The notes under the pieces are model-generated. The model made no database searches. It saw only the letters and a program-made list of their open reading frames with translations, and had not been told where the DNA came from. A stretch of DNA of 64,000 nt from Chitinibacter sp046530675. Lineage in GTDB: Bacteria; Pseudomonadota; Gammaproteobacteria; Burkholderiales; Chitinibacteraceae. This document shows positions 16,823 to 24,679 of the stretch, in pieces (the stretch's first letter is position 1; the number at the start of each line of letters is the position of its first letter). The stretch is taken from NCBI RefSeq assembly GCF_046530675.1, contig NZ_CP172558.1:1240001-1304000 (forward strand), given 5' to 3'. Both the position numbers and the translations under genes were made by a program.

Positions 16823-17315
16823 AACTAACCCCGTGTTGCTTGAGTACCGATTGCAAAAGTGCCAAAGATGCTTCGCAAGCGTCGCGCGGCCCGGCTTTCT
16901 GTTCTTCGGCCAGCATTTGCTGATATAAATCCTGGCAGGTATTGATCGCACTGCGTTTGGGGCTGCGGCGTACAGACAGATACCCTATGATATTGCCGTT
17001 GCTATCGTAGTCGGGGGTGACATTGGCCATCACCCAGTAAAAGCTGCCGTCCTTGGCCATGTTTTTGACATAGGCAAAAACTTCCTGCCCGCTGGCGATG
17101 GTGTCCCACAGAAACTTGAATACGCCGCGTGGCATATCAGGATGACGAATGATATTGTGTTGTGCACCCAATAATTCACGCTCGGAATAGCCGGAAAACT
17201 CGATGAAAATCCGGTTGCCATAAGTAATCCGGCCTTTGGTATCGGTTTTGGAAACGATAAAGTCGTTTTCCCGCATGATTTTTTCATGCTGAGTGGGGGT
17301 AATCCGATTCTTCAT
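16797..17315 (-). CDS. Aer-like PAS sensor protein
   Basis: 172 residues with no membrane segment. One PAS domain (residues about 15-120) has the Aer-type FAD-binding signature: ENDFIVSKTDTKGRITYGN, IRHPDMPRGVFKFLW and YVKNMAKDGSFYWVMANVTP. The remaining 45 residues are helical. In Aer the PAS is fused to HAMP and signalling domains; here these are in the next gene, which overlaps by 26 bases. I infer a two-protein redox or aerotaxis receptor. Confidence 0.88.
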   Translation of the reverse strand: MKNRITPTQHEKIMRENDFIVSKTDTKGRITYGNRIFIEFSGYSERELLGAQHNIIRHPDMPRGVFKFLWDTIASGQEVFAYVKNMAKDGSFYWVMANVTPDYDSNGNIIGYLSVRRSPKRSAINTCQDLYQQMLAEEQKAGPRDACEASLALLQSVLKQHGVSYEELVLSL

Positions 17316-17533
17316 AAGTCATCCTTGATCAAGCCGGTGCGAGGGTCGGGCTGATGGGTGTTTGATGCTTCGATATTGAATATATTAGGCTCTACTGATG
17401 TTTTGTTTGCGTTGTTTTCGAATTTGTTGAATGCATGAGCGCAGATGACAGATCGATTGCGAAATCGATCAATTCTCATTTGATGTCATTGCTATGTATA
17501 GATAAAAATTACCTTTTTAGAGTGAGTTTAAGC

Positions 17534-17938
17534 ATGAAGAAGTTGGGTTTGGGTTTCGCAATATTGCTGTGTTGCTCGCTCGTCTGGGCGCAGCAGGCGT
17601 GGCAGGAAGGTCGGCATTATGGCAAGGGCGAGCGGGTTAGCTATCGGGGGAAAAATTACGAAGCACTGCAGGCGCACGATGCCGCCAAAGGTGCAAACTG
17701 GAATCCGCTCGAAGCACCTGCGCTCTGGCGCAAAATCGACGCAGTACCGGCAGGCGGGACGGGTCATGGCTGGCGCGAAGGCGTGCAGTATCAGGCCGGG
17801 CAGATGGTGATTTATCGCGGGCAAAAATATCGCTGCCTGCAAGCGCATCAGGCCGTTGCTGGCGCAGGCTGGAGCCCGGATCAGGCGCCGAGCTTGTGGG
17901 AAAAATTAACGCCTGCGCCATCTTCTGCATCGCGTTAA
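17534..17938 (+). CDS. Secreted protein with two CBM5/12 chitin-binding domains
   Basis: 134 residues from the ATG at 17534. A signal peptide of about 20 residues ends in SLVWAQQ. Two carbohydrate-binding modules of family 5/12 follow at about residues 22-67 and 77-124, each with W-x-EG, Y-x-x-G, V-x-YRG-x-x-Y, LQAH, a W and a final LW. No catalytic domain is present and a short Ser/Ala tail ends the protein. CBM5/12 modules bind chitin through exposed aromatic residues. It may act as a chitin-binding adhesin, scaffold or helper of secreted chitinases. The function is inferred from the domains alone. The Shine-Dalgarno is weak. Confidence 0.85.
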   Translation: MKKLGLGFAILLCCSLVWAQQAWQEGRHYGKGERVSYRGKNYEALQAHDAAKGANWNPLEAPALWRKIDAVPAGGTGHGWREGVQYQAGQMVIYRGQKYRCLQAHQAVAGAGWSPDQAPSLWEKLTPAPSSASR

Positions 17939-17963
17939 ACCCAACATGACCCAGAGCCGATCG

Positions 17964-19100
17964 ATGAAAAAAATAGTGATCGCCCCCGATTCATTTAAGG
18001 AATCGCTCAGCGCCAAACAGGTTGCGCACGAAATCGCCGCAGCGCTCCAATCGCAGTTGCCAGAGATTGAAATCGTGCAAGTACCGATGGCCGACGGTGG
18101 CGAAGGCACGCTGGCTGCGCTTATCGACGCGACGGGAGGGCTGCTGCACTCCGCCAGCGTCCACGACCCCTTGGGTGATGAAATCGTTGCGCAGTGGGGA
18201 ATGCTCGGCGATGGGCAAACCGCCGTGATCGAAATGGCGGCGGCCAGTGGCCTGATGCTGATTTCGCCCGAGCGCCGCAATCCGCTGCTGAGCAGCAGCG
18301 AAGGCACTGGCGAGCTGATCAAGGCTGCGCTCGATGCCGGAGCACGGCGCTTTATTCTGGCGTTGGGCGGATCGGCGACCAATGACGGCGGCAGCGGGAT
18401 GTTGCGGGTTTTGGGCGTCCAGTTTTACGACGCAGAAGGTCAGATGCTGGCCGCCGGAGGCGCTGCGCTGAGCCGTTTGGCGCGGATTGATGTTGAGGGT
18501 CTGGATCAACGTCTGGTGCAGTGCGAATTTGACATCGCCTGCGACGTTAATCACCCGCTTACTGGCGCGCGCGGTGCGTCGGCAACGTTTGGCTCGCAAA
18601 AAGGCGCCACGCCAGAAATGGTGGCCACACTCGATGCCGCGCTAAGCCATTACGCACAGATCATTCGTGAACAATTACATCAAGACGTTGAACACCTTGC
18701 CGGTGCTGGCGCGGCAGGCGGGATGGGCGCAGCGGCTTTGGCGTTTTTTCGCTGTCGCTTGCGCCGGGGCGTCGACATTGTGCTTGAAGCAACGGGGCTG
18801 GCGCAGCATCTGCTTGACGCCGATCTGGTGATTACCGGCGAAGGCCGTCTGGATGGGCAGAGTCTTTGCGGCAAAACGCCAATCGGCGTCGCGCAACTGG
18901 CCAAGCAATACCAGCTGCCGGTCATTGCGATTGTCGGTTGCGTGGGTGACGGCGTCGATCAGGTGTACGAGCATGGCATCGACGCGGTGTTTTCGTGCGT
19001 CGATCGACCCATGTCGCAGGAAGAAGCGCTCGCCAACGCCCAGAGCAATCTGCGCCGCGTTGCGCTCAATATTGCTGCGCTGATTAAAATTAAATCCTGA
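17964..19100 (+). CDS. Glycerate kinase (GarK/GlxK family)
   Basis: 378 residues from the ATG at 17964, which gives the family N-terminus MKKIVIAPDSFKESLSA; an ATG 18 bases upstream is possible. It phosphorylates D-glycerate with ATP, probably to 2-phosphoglycerate as in GarK. Motifs: MADGGEGTLAAL (residues about 43-54), LALGGSATNDGGSGML (134-149), VITGEGRLDGQSLCGKTP (292-309). It starts 25 bases after the chitin-binding gene but has no obvious link to it. The orientation of its pathway (glyoxylate or glycerate use) is not shown by neighbours. Confidence 0.92.
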   Translation: MKKIVIAPDSFKESLSAKQVAHEIAAALQSQLPEIEIVQVPMADGGEGTLAALIDATGGLLHSASVHDPLGDEIVAQWGMLGDGQTAVIEMAAASGLMLISPERRNPLLSSSEGTGELIKAALDAGARRFILALGGSATNDGGSGMLRVLGVQFYDAEGQMLAAGGAALSRLARIDVEGLDQRLVQCEFDIACDVNHPLTGARGASATFGSQKGATPEMVATLDAALSHYAQIIREQLHQDVEHLAGAGAAGGMGAAALAFFRCRLRRGVDIVLEATGLAQHLLDADLVITGEGRLDGQSLCGKTPIGVAQLAKQYQLPVIAIVGCVGDGVDQVYEHGIDAVFSCVDRPMSQEEALANAQSNLRRVALNIAALIKIKS

Positions 19101-19113
19101 TTAGGTAGCCACT

Positions 19114-19240
19114 TCAGCAAACCCTGTTTCGTCATTCCGGCGAAAGCCGGAATCTAGCCGCAATGCTTGTTTGAACAGCGCTCTGGGTACCGGCTTTTGC
19201 CTTTAGGTACACAGAGTGCGCCGGTACGACGATTTGCTGA
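19114..19240. repeat. MITE-like palindromic element
   Basis: About 127 bp bounded by inverted TCAGCAAA (19114-19121) and TTTGCTGA (19233-19240). Inside are a perfect hairpin ATTCCGGC-GAAA-GCCGGAAT (19134-19153), of the type found in many REP-like repeats, and inverted GTACCGGC/GCCGGTAC (19187-19194 and 19220-19227). Short similar sequences TAGCCAC and TAGCCGC flank the two ends and could be an imperfect target duplication. There is no open frame. Confidence 0.6.
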
Positions 19241-19271
19241 GATAGCCGCCTAATCATTAAATAAATTGCAA

Positions 19272-19320
19272 GGGTATCTTTGTATGGTCCTTGATAAATA
19301 ATGGCTATATGCGGATACCC
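19272..19320. repeat. 49-bp GGGTAT-N37-ATACCC element, perfect copy
   Basis: GGGTAT at 19272-19277 and ATACCC at 19315-19320, immediately before the 3' end of the FKBP gene and downstream of the glycerate kinase gene. Confidence 0.85.
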
Positions 19321-19329
19321 GTTGCGGTA

Positions 19330-19734
19330 TTACATAATCTTCAGCAATTCCACTTCAAAAATCAGCGTCGCATTCGGCGGAATCACACCCGGTACGCCGC
19401 GTTCGCCATAAGCCAGTTTCGGCGGGCAAACCAGTTTGGCTTTGCCGCCTTCGCGGATTTTCTGCACGCCTTCAGTCCAGCAAGGTACCACGCGGCTCAA
19501 TGGAAAGGTCGCTGGTTCGCCGCGTTTGTACGAGCTATCGAATTCCTTGCCATCAGGCAAAGTGCCACGGTAATGCACGCTAACGGTGTCGAGCGCTTTC
19601 GGTGCCGCGCCTTTGCCTTCTTTCAGTGTCGTGATTTCGATTCCCGACTCGGTCTTGATGGTTTTGGCCGCTTCGCTCGCATACGCGGTCAGGCTAAGGC
19701 TGGAGATGAGCAGGGCAGCAAGCAGAGATTTCAT
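19330..19734 (-). CDS. FKBP-type peptidyl-prolyl cis-trans isomerase, exported
   Basis: 134 residues from the ATG at 19734, set by AAAGGATG upstream. A signal peptide (residues 1-20, ending TAYASEA) is followed by one FKBP domain: VSVHYRGTLPDGKEFDSSY, FPLSRVVPCWTEGVQKIREGG and YGERGVPGVIPPNATLIFEVEL carry the conserved active-site pattern. It lacks the N-terminal dimerisation domain of FkpA or Mip, so it is the short periplasmic type. Substrates are unknown. Confidence 0.92.
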   Translation of the reverse strand: MKSLLAALLISSLSLTAYASEAAKTIKTESGIEITTLKEGKGAAPKALDTVSVHYRGTLPDGKEFDSSYKRGEPATFPLSRVVPCWTEGVQKIREGGKAKLVCPPKLAYGERGVPGVIPPNATLIFEVELLKIM

Positions 19735-19751
19735 AAAACATCCTTTATGTG

Positions 19752-19800
19752 GGGTATTGCTCTGTGAGTAATATGCAGATTGCTCTGCGTCAGTATACAT
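19752..19800. repeat. 49-bp GGGTAT/ATAC element, degenerate copy
   Basis: GGGTAT at 19752-19757 and ATACAT at 19795-19800, at the usual spacing. Its left 16 bases match the copy at 28475 almost exactly (GGGGTATTGCTCTGTG), which supports membership despite the altered right arm. It lies between the FKBP and YaeQ genes. Confidence 0.65.
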
Positions 19801-19806
19801 ACTGGA

Positions 19807-20367
19807 CTACTGGTTGACGACTTGCCCCATGTTCAGCAAAGCGCGCGGCTCGACGAGGACATTGTGCGTGTTATCCGACACCCAGGTCTGGCCGTCCTGA
19901 ATTGTGAATTGCAACTGCATCGTGCGTTCGGTCATTTTGGCGAGTTCAGCCAGCGTTTCGGCATCGACGCCGACAACGTTCAAATGATCAAAACGCGTCA
20001 GCTGGCCTTTGATGCCGTCAAACCAGATATCCACCACGCGCGCGCCGTAGGCGTAAATCCAGACTTCGGCTGAGCGCCCGCACGCTTTCTTGATGCGCTT
20101 TTCGTCGGGCATGCCCAGATCGATCCATTGCTCGATTGCGCCGGTCAGATCGCGCTGCCAGATATCAGGCTCGTCGTCGGCACACAGGCCGCGAGTGAGT
20201 TCGAGTGATTCGCTGGCGTGGCGGGCAAAAGCCACCAGCCGCAACATCATGCGTTCGTCAGTTTCGGATGGATGGCGTGCGATGGTCAGCTGGTGAGTCG
20301 CGTAATAATTGCGATCCATATCGCTGATATTGAGTTCGGCTTTGAAAACCGTTGATTTGATGGCCAT
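19807..20367 (-). CDS. YaeQ family protein
   Basis: 186 residues from the ATG at 20367, giving the family start MAIKSTVFKAELNISDMD; the open frame upstream is non-coding leader. YaeQ proteins have a PD-(D/E)XK nuclease-like fold but no established reaction. Family features seen: YYATHQLTIARHPSETDERM, CADDEPDIWQ and WIDLGMPDEKRIKKACGRS. It is probably cytoplasmic. Its genome neighbours here do not inform its role. Confidence 0.9.
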   Translation of the reverse strand: MAIKSTVFKAELNISDMDRNYYATHQLTIARHPSETDERMMLRLVAFARHASESLELTRGLCADDEPDIWQRDLTGAIEQWIDLGMPDEKRIKKACGRSAEVWIYAYGARVVDIWFDGIKGQLTRFDHLNVVGVDAETLAELAKMTERTMQLQFTIQDGQTWVSDNTHNVLVEPRALLNMGQVVNQ

Positions 20368-20533
20368 GAGACAGTGCAAAAGCGGAAAAGATCGTAGTGT
20401 AGCGCTTTCGCCTTCGGCTTGTATCAGGCCGTAGCCGTTCGGAGTGATCGGTACAACGCCGGATGGATGTACCGGCAGAAATCGACCATTGATCAAATAA
20501 ACAGCACAAAGCGACCTTTTTTGCATACAGCGT

Positions 20534-20563
20534 TTGTTTTTTTGACTAAATACTCTGTAGAAT
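20534..20563 (+). promoter_or_regulatory. Possible sigma-70 promoter of the RhlE-like gene
   Basis: TTGTTT (20534-20539), an 18-bp spacer and TAGAAT (20558-20563). Each hexamer departs from consensus, so this is a modest prediction. Confidence 0.4.
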
Positions 20564-20619
20564 CCGAGTTTTAGCGCCCAACCAATCGGCGCGCCGTGGT
20601 GTAGTGCTAAGTCATGGTT

Positions 20620-20701
20620 CAAAAATTCTATCGCAAGGCACCAAGCCGAAAGCAGTACAAGCTGTACGGCGAGGCGTGGTAACGCAGCGAGCGCATTTTT
20701 G
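20620..20701 (+). repeat. 82-bp structured repeat, copy 1 (leader of RhlE-like gene)
   Basis: Arms CAAAAATTCTATCGC (20620-20634) and GCGAGCGCATTTTTG (20687-20701) pair at 12 of 15 positions. The 52-bp core between them is about 80 % identical to the core at 32352-32433 and contains GCAGTACAAG and GGTAACG. It is in sense orientation, 95 bases before the helicase start codon. Confidence 0.75.
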
Positions 20702-20796
20702 CCTGTCTACTTAGTCACCCGGCCTCCCTCATCCATTTACCTCAACCTGCCCTGGATTGGTATCGCGCCCGCGATAGGCCGCAGCAGGAATATTCA

Positions 20797-22893
20797 ATGT
20801 CTGAACTGACTTTTGCCGATCTTAAATTGGCCGAGCCGCTATTGCGTGCTGTTGCTGAAACTGGTTACACCACACCGACGCCGATTCAGGCGCAGGCCAT
20901 CCCTCAAGTGGTACTCGGTGGTGATTTGCTCGCCGCAGCACAAACCGGAACCGGGAAAACCGCCGGATTTACTTTACCGATTTTGCAGCGACTGATTGAT
21001 AAAGGTGCGCCAACGAGCCAGAAAGGCGCACCGCGTGTATTGATTCTGACGCCGACGCGTGAATTGGCCGCGCAGGTCGAAGAATCGGTCAAAACCTACG
21101 GCAAATACCTGCCGTACACGTCGATGGTGATGTTTGGCGGTGTCAATATCAAACCGCAACACCGTCGCCTGCATTCGCCGCTCGATATTCTGGTCGCCAC
21201 GCCGGGCCGTCTGCTCGACCATGCTGGCCAGAACACGGTCGATTTGTCTGCTGTAGAAATCCTGGTGCTGGACGAAGCGGATCGCATGCTCGATATGGGC
21301 TTTATCCACGATATCAAAAAGGTACTCAAACTCGTTCCGGCCGAACGCCAGAACCTGCTGTTCTCGGCGACGTTTAGCGACGAAATCAAAGAGCTCGCTG
21401 ACAAGCTGCTCAATAATCCGGCATTGATCGAAGTGGCGCGCCGCAATACGACGAACGAACTCGTCAGCCAGCGCGTGCATCTGGTCGACCGCGATAAAAA
21501 GCTGCCGCTGCTGACGCATCTGATTCAGGAAGGCGATTGGCATCAGGTCTTGGTGTTTATGCGCACCAAGCACGCGTGTAATCGCGTCGCTGAAAAATTG
21601 AACAAAGACGGCATCACCGCGATGGCGATTCACGGCAATAAGAGCCAGAACGCCCGCACCGCAGCGCTGGCGCAATTTAAAACCGGCGAGCTGCAAGTGC
21701 TCGTTGCGACCGACATCGCCGCGCGTGGCCTCGATATTGAAGAATTGCCGCACGTGGTCAATTTTGAATTGCCGAATGTGCCGGAAGACTACGTTCACCG
21801 CATTGGCCGTACTGGCCGCGCCGGTTGTACCGGCGAAGCGCTGTCTTTGGTCTGCGTCGATGAATTGAAATTCCTCGCCGACATCGAAAAACTGACCAAG
21901 CAAAGCATCCCGAAATTTATCGTTCCCGGCTTTGAGGCCGATTTGACCGTCAAGCCTGAGCCGATTGTTCGCGGTGGCCTCGGTCGTGATCGCCCGCCGC
22001 GCAATCCGCGCAACGCGAATTCTCGTCCGCCTAAGGGTTGGAACAAAGCCAACGCCGAAGCGCTGCAAGCTGAAAAAGACGCAATGCTCGCCGCCGGTGC
22101 CAGCCCGGAAGAAGTTGCCAAAGCGATGGCAGCGAAAAAAGCCGCCGCTGAAAGCAATGCGCAGCGCCGGAGTCCACGCAATCCACAAGCGCGCCAGCCA
22201 CGTGCTGAAGGCGCAGCGAGCAGCGATGAACCCGCTCGCGAACCGCGTTCGCCGCGTCCACCCCGCGATGGTCAGCCACGGACGGCTGATCGTAACCGTC
22301 GCCCTGCGGGTGAAGGTCGTGCCGACGGCGAACAACGCGCTCCGCGTCAGGACAGAGGCTCACGCAACGATAGCCGTGGCGGCCGTCCAGCCGGTGACGC
22401 ACGTTCGAGCGAGCAACGTCGCCCACGTTCTGAGGGCGCGCCTGGCCGTGCCCCGCGTGAAAACTACGACGAACGTCAACCGATGTCGAACGCCAACGCC
22501 TTGCCTGCCGAGCTGATGCAAGGTGGTCGTCGTGGCAGTGGCCAGCGCCGCAGCAACGGTAATAGCTACGATCCACTGGGCGGCTTCCCGCCGATTCCAC
22601 GCCAAGGCGGTTATTACGACAAGCCGGAAACGGGCGGTCGTGGCGGTTCACGCGGTGACAGCCGAGGGGGCTCGCGCCCAGCCGGTCGCGACGGCGCACC
22701 GCGTCCTGACACGCGCGGCGGTCGTCCATCTGCGCGTGATGGTCGTCCGGCCGCACGCGATGCGAACCGTACCGATCATCGCAAACCGCAAACGCACACA
22801 CCGCATTCGGAAGGCCACCAAGGCCAGCAACGTCGCCGCTCAGCACCCACCGCCGCGCTACTCGGCGGCGGCAAACCGCGCGACGAAGAGTAA
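20797..22893 (+). CDS. DEAD-box RNA helicase, RhlE-like, with long basic tail
   Basis: 698 residues. The helicase core occupies about residues 1-375: Q motif FADLKL...PTPIQAQAIP, Walker A AAQTGTGKT (47-55), PTRELAAQ, TPGRLLDH, DEAD at about 160, SATF, RGLDIEELPHVVNFELPN and HRIGRTGRAG. Residues about 385-698 are a disordered tail rich in Arg, Gly, Pro and Ala with RGG/RGS clusters, much longer than in RhlE of E. coli (about 450 residues in total). Such tails bind RNA and can drive condensates. The core fits RNA remodelling in ribosome assembly or mRNA decay. The long leader may regulate it, for example in the cold. Confidence 0.92.
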   Translation: MSELTFADLKLAEPLLRAVAETGYTTPTPIQAQAIPQVVLGGDLLAAAQTGTGKTAGFTLPILQRLIDKGAPTSQKGAPRVLILTPTRELAAQVEESVKTYGKYLPYTSMVMFGGVNIKPQHRRLHSPLDILVATPGRLLDHAGQNTVDLSAVEILVLDEADRMLDMGFIHDIKKVLKLVPAERQNLLFSATFSDEIKELADKLLNNPALIEVARRNTTNELVSQRVHLVDRDKKLPLLTHLIQEGDWHQVLVFMRTKHACNRVAEKLNKDGITAMAIHGNKSQNARTAALAQFKTGELQVLVATDIAARGLDIEELPHVVNFELPNVPEDYVHRIGRTGRAGCTGEALSLVCVDELKFLADIEKLTKQSIPKFIVPGFEADLTVKPEPIVRGGLGRDRPPRNPRNANSRPPKGWNKANAEALQAEKDAMLAAGASPEEVAKAMAAKKAAAESNAQRRSPRNPQARQPRAEGAASSDEPAREPRSPRPPRDGQPRTADRNRRPAGEGRADGEQRAPRQDRGSRNDSRGGRPAGDARSSEQRRPRSEGAPGRAPRENYDERQPMSNANALPAELMQGGRRGSGQRRSNGNSYDPLGGFPPIPRQGGYYDKPETGGRGGSRGDSRGGSRPAGRDGAPRPDTRGGRPSARDGRPAARDANRTDHRKPQTHTPHSEGHQGQQRRRSAPTAALLGGGKPRDEE

Positions 22894-22898
22894 TCAAT

Positions 22899-23116
22899 GA
22901 TATTCCCCCCTTCTGCGAAGGGGGGTTAGGGGCAATGCCGTTCACTTAAGGTTTTTGGCTTCCCCCTTTGTAAAAGGGGGATTGAGGGGGATTTGACGAT
23001 ATTTCAAGCCTCAAAGAAGCCCAGGCAGTGCCAAATCCCCCTAGCCCCCCTTCGTCGAAGGGGGGAACTTACAGCGTATCAGCTTAAGTGAGCGGCATTG
23101 GGGTTAGGGGGGATTG
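22899..23116. repeat. Nested palindromic repeat island
   Basis: Outer inverted repeat CAATGCCGTTCACTTAAG (22933-22950) against CTTAAGTGAGCGGCATTG (23083-23100), 17 of 18 paired. Inside and outside it are hairpins of the C5-6/G5-6 type: 22905-22925, 22962-22980 and 23045-23065, plus inverted GGGGGATTTG/CAAATCCCCC (22986-22995 and 23032-23041). The C/G hairpins resemble widespread REP-like intergenic repeats. The rest of the 346-base gap (to 23239) holds a small hairpin GAAGGCCATAT/ATATGGCCTTC before the ABM gene. Confidence 0.75.
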
Positions 23117-23239
23117 CTGCCTTGTCCGAATGATCGTGTCATTTGAGCGGCGCTACCTGCCTATCAGTTGCTTTGCTTGGGTATTTAGTTGAAGGCCATA
23201 TTTTATATGGCCTTCATTCATATACAGGGTTAGGTATTG

Positions 23240-23572
23240 ATGTTTTCAGCCACTTTCATCTTCACCGCGAAAGAATACGACGACGAATTTCACGTGCTCG
23301 ACGCGCTGATCGCCGCCGCAGCGAAAGAAACGACGGGCTATATCGGCGAAGAAGCCTGGGAAGACCCCAAAACCGGCCGCATCGCCAATGTCTATTACTG
23401 GGAGTCCGAGGCCGGGCTAAAAGAGCTGATCGCCCATCCCAAGCATATCGAAGCGAAAAAACGCTACACGCAATGGCTAGGCGGCTATCAGGTCATCATC
23501 TCGCAAGTGCTCAAAACCTATGGCGATGGGCAGCTGGGGCATGTGCTGAACAAGGCTGTCTGTTCGGCTTAG
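23240..23572 (+). CDS. Antibiotic-biosynthesis-monooxygenase (ABM) domain protein
   Basis: 110 residues from the ATG at 23240; a TTG directly before it is less likely. AGGGTTAGG lies upstream. The small ferredoxin-like fold of the ABM family is suggested by FTAKEYDDEFHVLDALIAAA, GYIGEEAWEDP, YYWESEAGLKELIAHPKHIEAKKRY. Members include heme-degrading and quinol monooxygenases and many proteins of unknown role. No heme-binding or catalytic residue set is clear, so the reaction is unknown. Confidence 0.78.
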   Translation: MFSATFIFTAKEYDDEFHVLDALIAAAAKETTGYIGEEAWEDPKTGRIANVYYWESEAGLKELIAHPKHIEAKKRYTQWLGGYQVIISQVLKTYGDGQLGHVLNKAVCSA

Positions 23573-23598
23573 GCATGAAAGCAGGTCATGCTTTTATT
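23573..23598 (+). terminator. Weak terminator after the ABM gene
   Basis: Six-bp stem GCATGA/TCATGC followed by TTTTATT, directly after the stop codon. Confidence 0.5.
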
Positions 23599-23755
23599 GC
23601 AAACCCGACCAGTTTTTGCATCAGAAGTCGTTGCGTGAAAGTATAAATCCGTAAAGGGTATGAATTTGCTTCATGATGAACTGTCGGCTTTTTCGCCTGC
23701 TTGACGATCAAATTCGCGTAAAATCAGCTTAAAACCAAGACTAGCTAGGCTCATC

Positions 23756-24679
23756 ATGACGTTGCGAAACAAAATCCTCAACCGCGAAGCGGGCATTGTG
23801 CTGTACGGTATTACGCCACCGAAGGCCAACCATCCGCCAGAAAAAATCGCCGAAATCGCCGCTTTGCAAATCGAACGCATCGCGCCTTTGGGGGTCGATG
23901 GCTTGGTGCTGTACGACATTCAGGATGAGGCCGACCGTACCGACGTGACGCGGCCGTTTCCGTTTCTGGCGACGCTCGATCCGCTGGTTTACAGCCACGA
24001 TTATCTGGTCGCACTCGACGTGCCGAAAATCAACTACCGCTGTGTTGGCAAATATTCGCCCGACGTTTTTCGCGCCGATCTGGCCGCGATGGCAGATGGC
24101 GTGTCGGTATTTGTTGGCGCGGCTTCGCGCGAGCAACAAGTCGCGCTGACCGTCGCGCAAGCGTATGCACTGCGACGCGAAACCAATCCAAATCTGCTGG
24201 TCGGCGGTGTCGCGATTCCCGAGCGTCATCTGGTCAAACACGACGAGCACATCCGTGTCGCGAACAAGGTCGCTGAGGGGTGTTCGTTCTTTGTGACGCA
24301 ATGTGTCTACAACGTCGAGGCGGCGAAGAATTTCCTGTCTGATTACTACTACGCCTGCCAGAAAAGCGGCACGCCCATGGTGCCTATCATTTTCACGATT
24401 ACACCGTGCGGCTCGGTGAAAACACTCGAATTCATGAAGTGGCTGGGAATCAGTATTCCGAAATGGCTGGAAAACGATCTGGTGCATTCGGGCGATATCT
24501 TGGCCGAGTCACTCGATGCATGCAGGGGTATATTCTCGGAGCTATTGTCATTTGCCTCTGAGAAGCATATACCCATAGGGTGTAATGTTGAGAGCGTCGC
24601 GATCCGCAAGGATGAAATCGAGGCGTCCTTGCAGCTGGTGCGCGATGTGCAGGCGATGTTTGAAAAGCACTCGCAGTAA
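23756..24679 (+). CDS. Methylenetetrahydrofolate reductase-like protein
   Basis: 307 residues. It resembles the MetF (beta/alpha)8 fold: an N-terminal GIVLYGITPPKAN block (strand 1 with E/P-type PPK), a middle VGGVAIPERHLVKHDEH, and CSFFVTQCVYNVEAAKNF typical of the C-terminal barrel strands. The closing GCNVESVAIRKDEIEASLQL is typical of a divergent subfamily rather than canonical MetF. Reduction of methylene-THF is plausible but unproven. A 49-bp element (24526-24574) is embedded in the coding sequence with unusual codons (AGG, three ATA, CTA, GGG), and the terminator stem overlaps the stop codon. Confidence 0.8.
   Translation: MTLRNKILNREAGIVLYGITPPKANHPPEKIAEIAALQIERIAPLGVDGLVLYDIQDEADRTDVTRPFPFLATLDPLVYSHDYLVALDVPKINYRCVGKYSPDVFRADLAAMADGVSVFVGAASREQQVALTVAQAYALRRETNPNLLVGGVAIPERHLVKHDEHIRVANKVAEGCSFFVTQCVYNVEAAKNFLSDYYYACQKSGTPMVPIIFTITPCGSVKTLEFMKWLGISIPKWLENDLVHSGDILAESLDACRGIFSELLSFASEKHIPIGCNVESVAIRKDEIEASLQLVRDVQAMFEKHSQ
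24526..24574. repeat. 49-bp GGGTAT-N37-ATACCC element, perfect copy inside a coding sequence
   Basis: GGGTAT at 24526-24531 and ATACCC at 24569-24574, within the last 155 bases of the MTHFR-like gene. The encoded protein appears continuous, so the element is read through as codons. Confidence 0.85.

Larger units (their letters stand above)
20368..20796 (+). other. Long non-coding leader between yaeQ and the RhlE-like helicase
   Basis: 429 bases without a supported gene. It holds a possible promoter (20534-20563) and the 82-bp structured repeat (20620-20701). The distance from that promoter to the helicase ATG implies a 5' leader of about 225 nt. A 22-codon open frame (20614-20682) inside the repeat has no Shine-Dalgarno and is not called. 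Confidence 0.6.

Noticed and set aside
20614..20682. A 22-codon open frame in the leader of the RhlE-like gene
   Set aside because: No Shine-Dalgarno, and the matching frame in the other copy of the repeat contains a stop codon. The conservation is better explained by the structured repeat.
23178..23227. GGGTAT...ATACAG before the ABM gene
   Set aside because: The spacing is one base too long and two arm bases differ, so it is not counted with the family.
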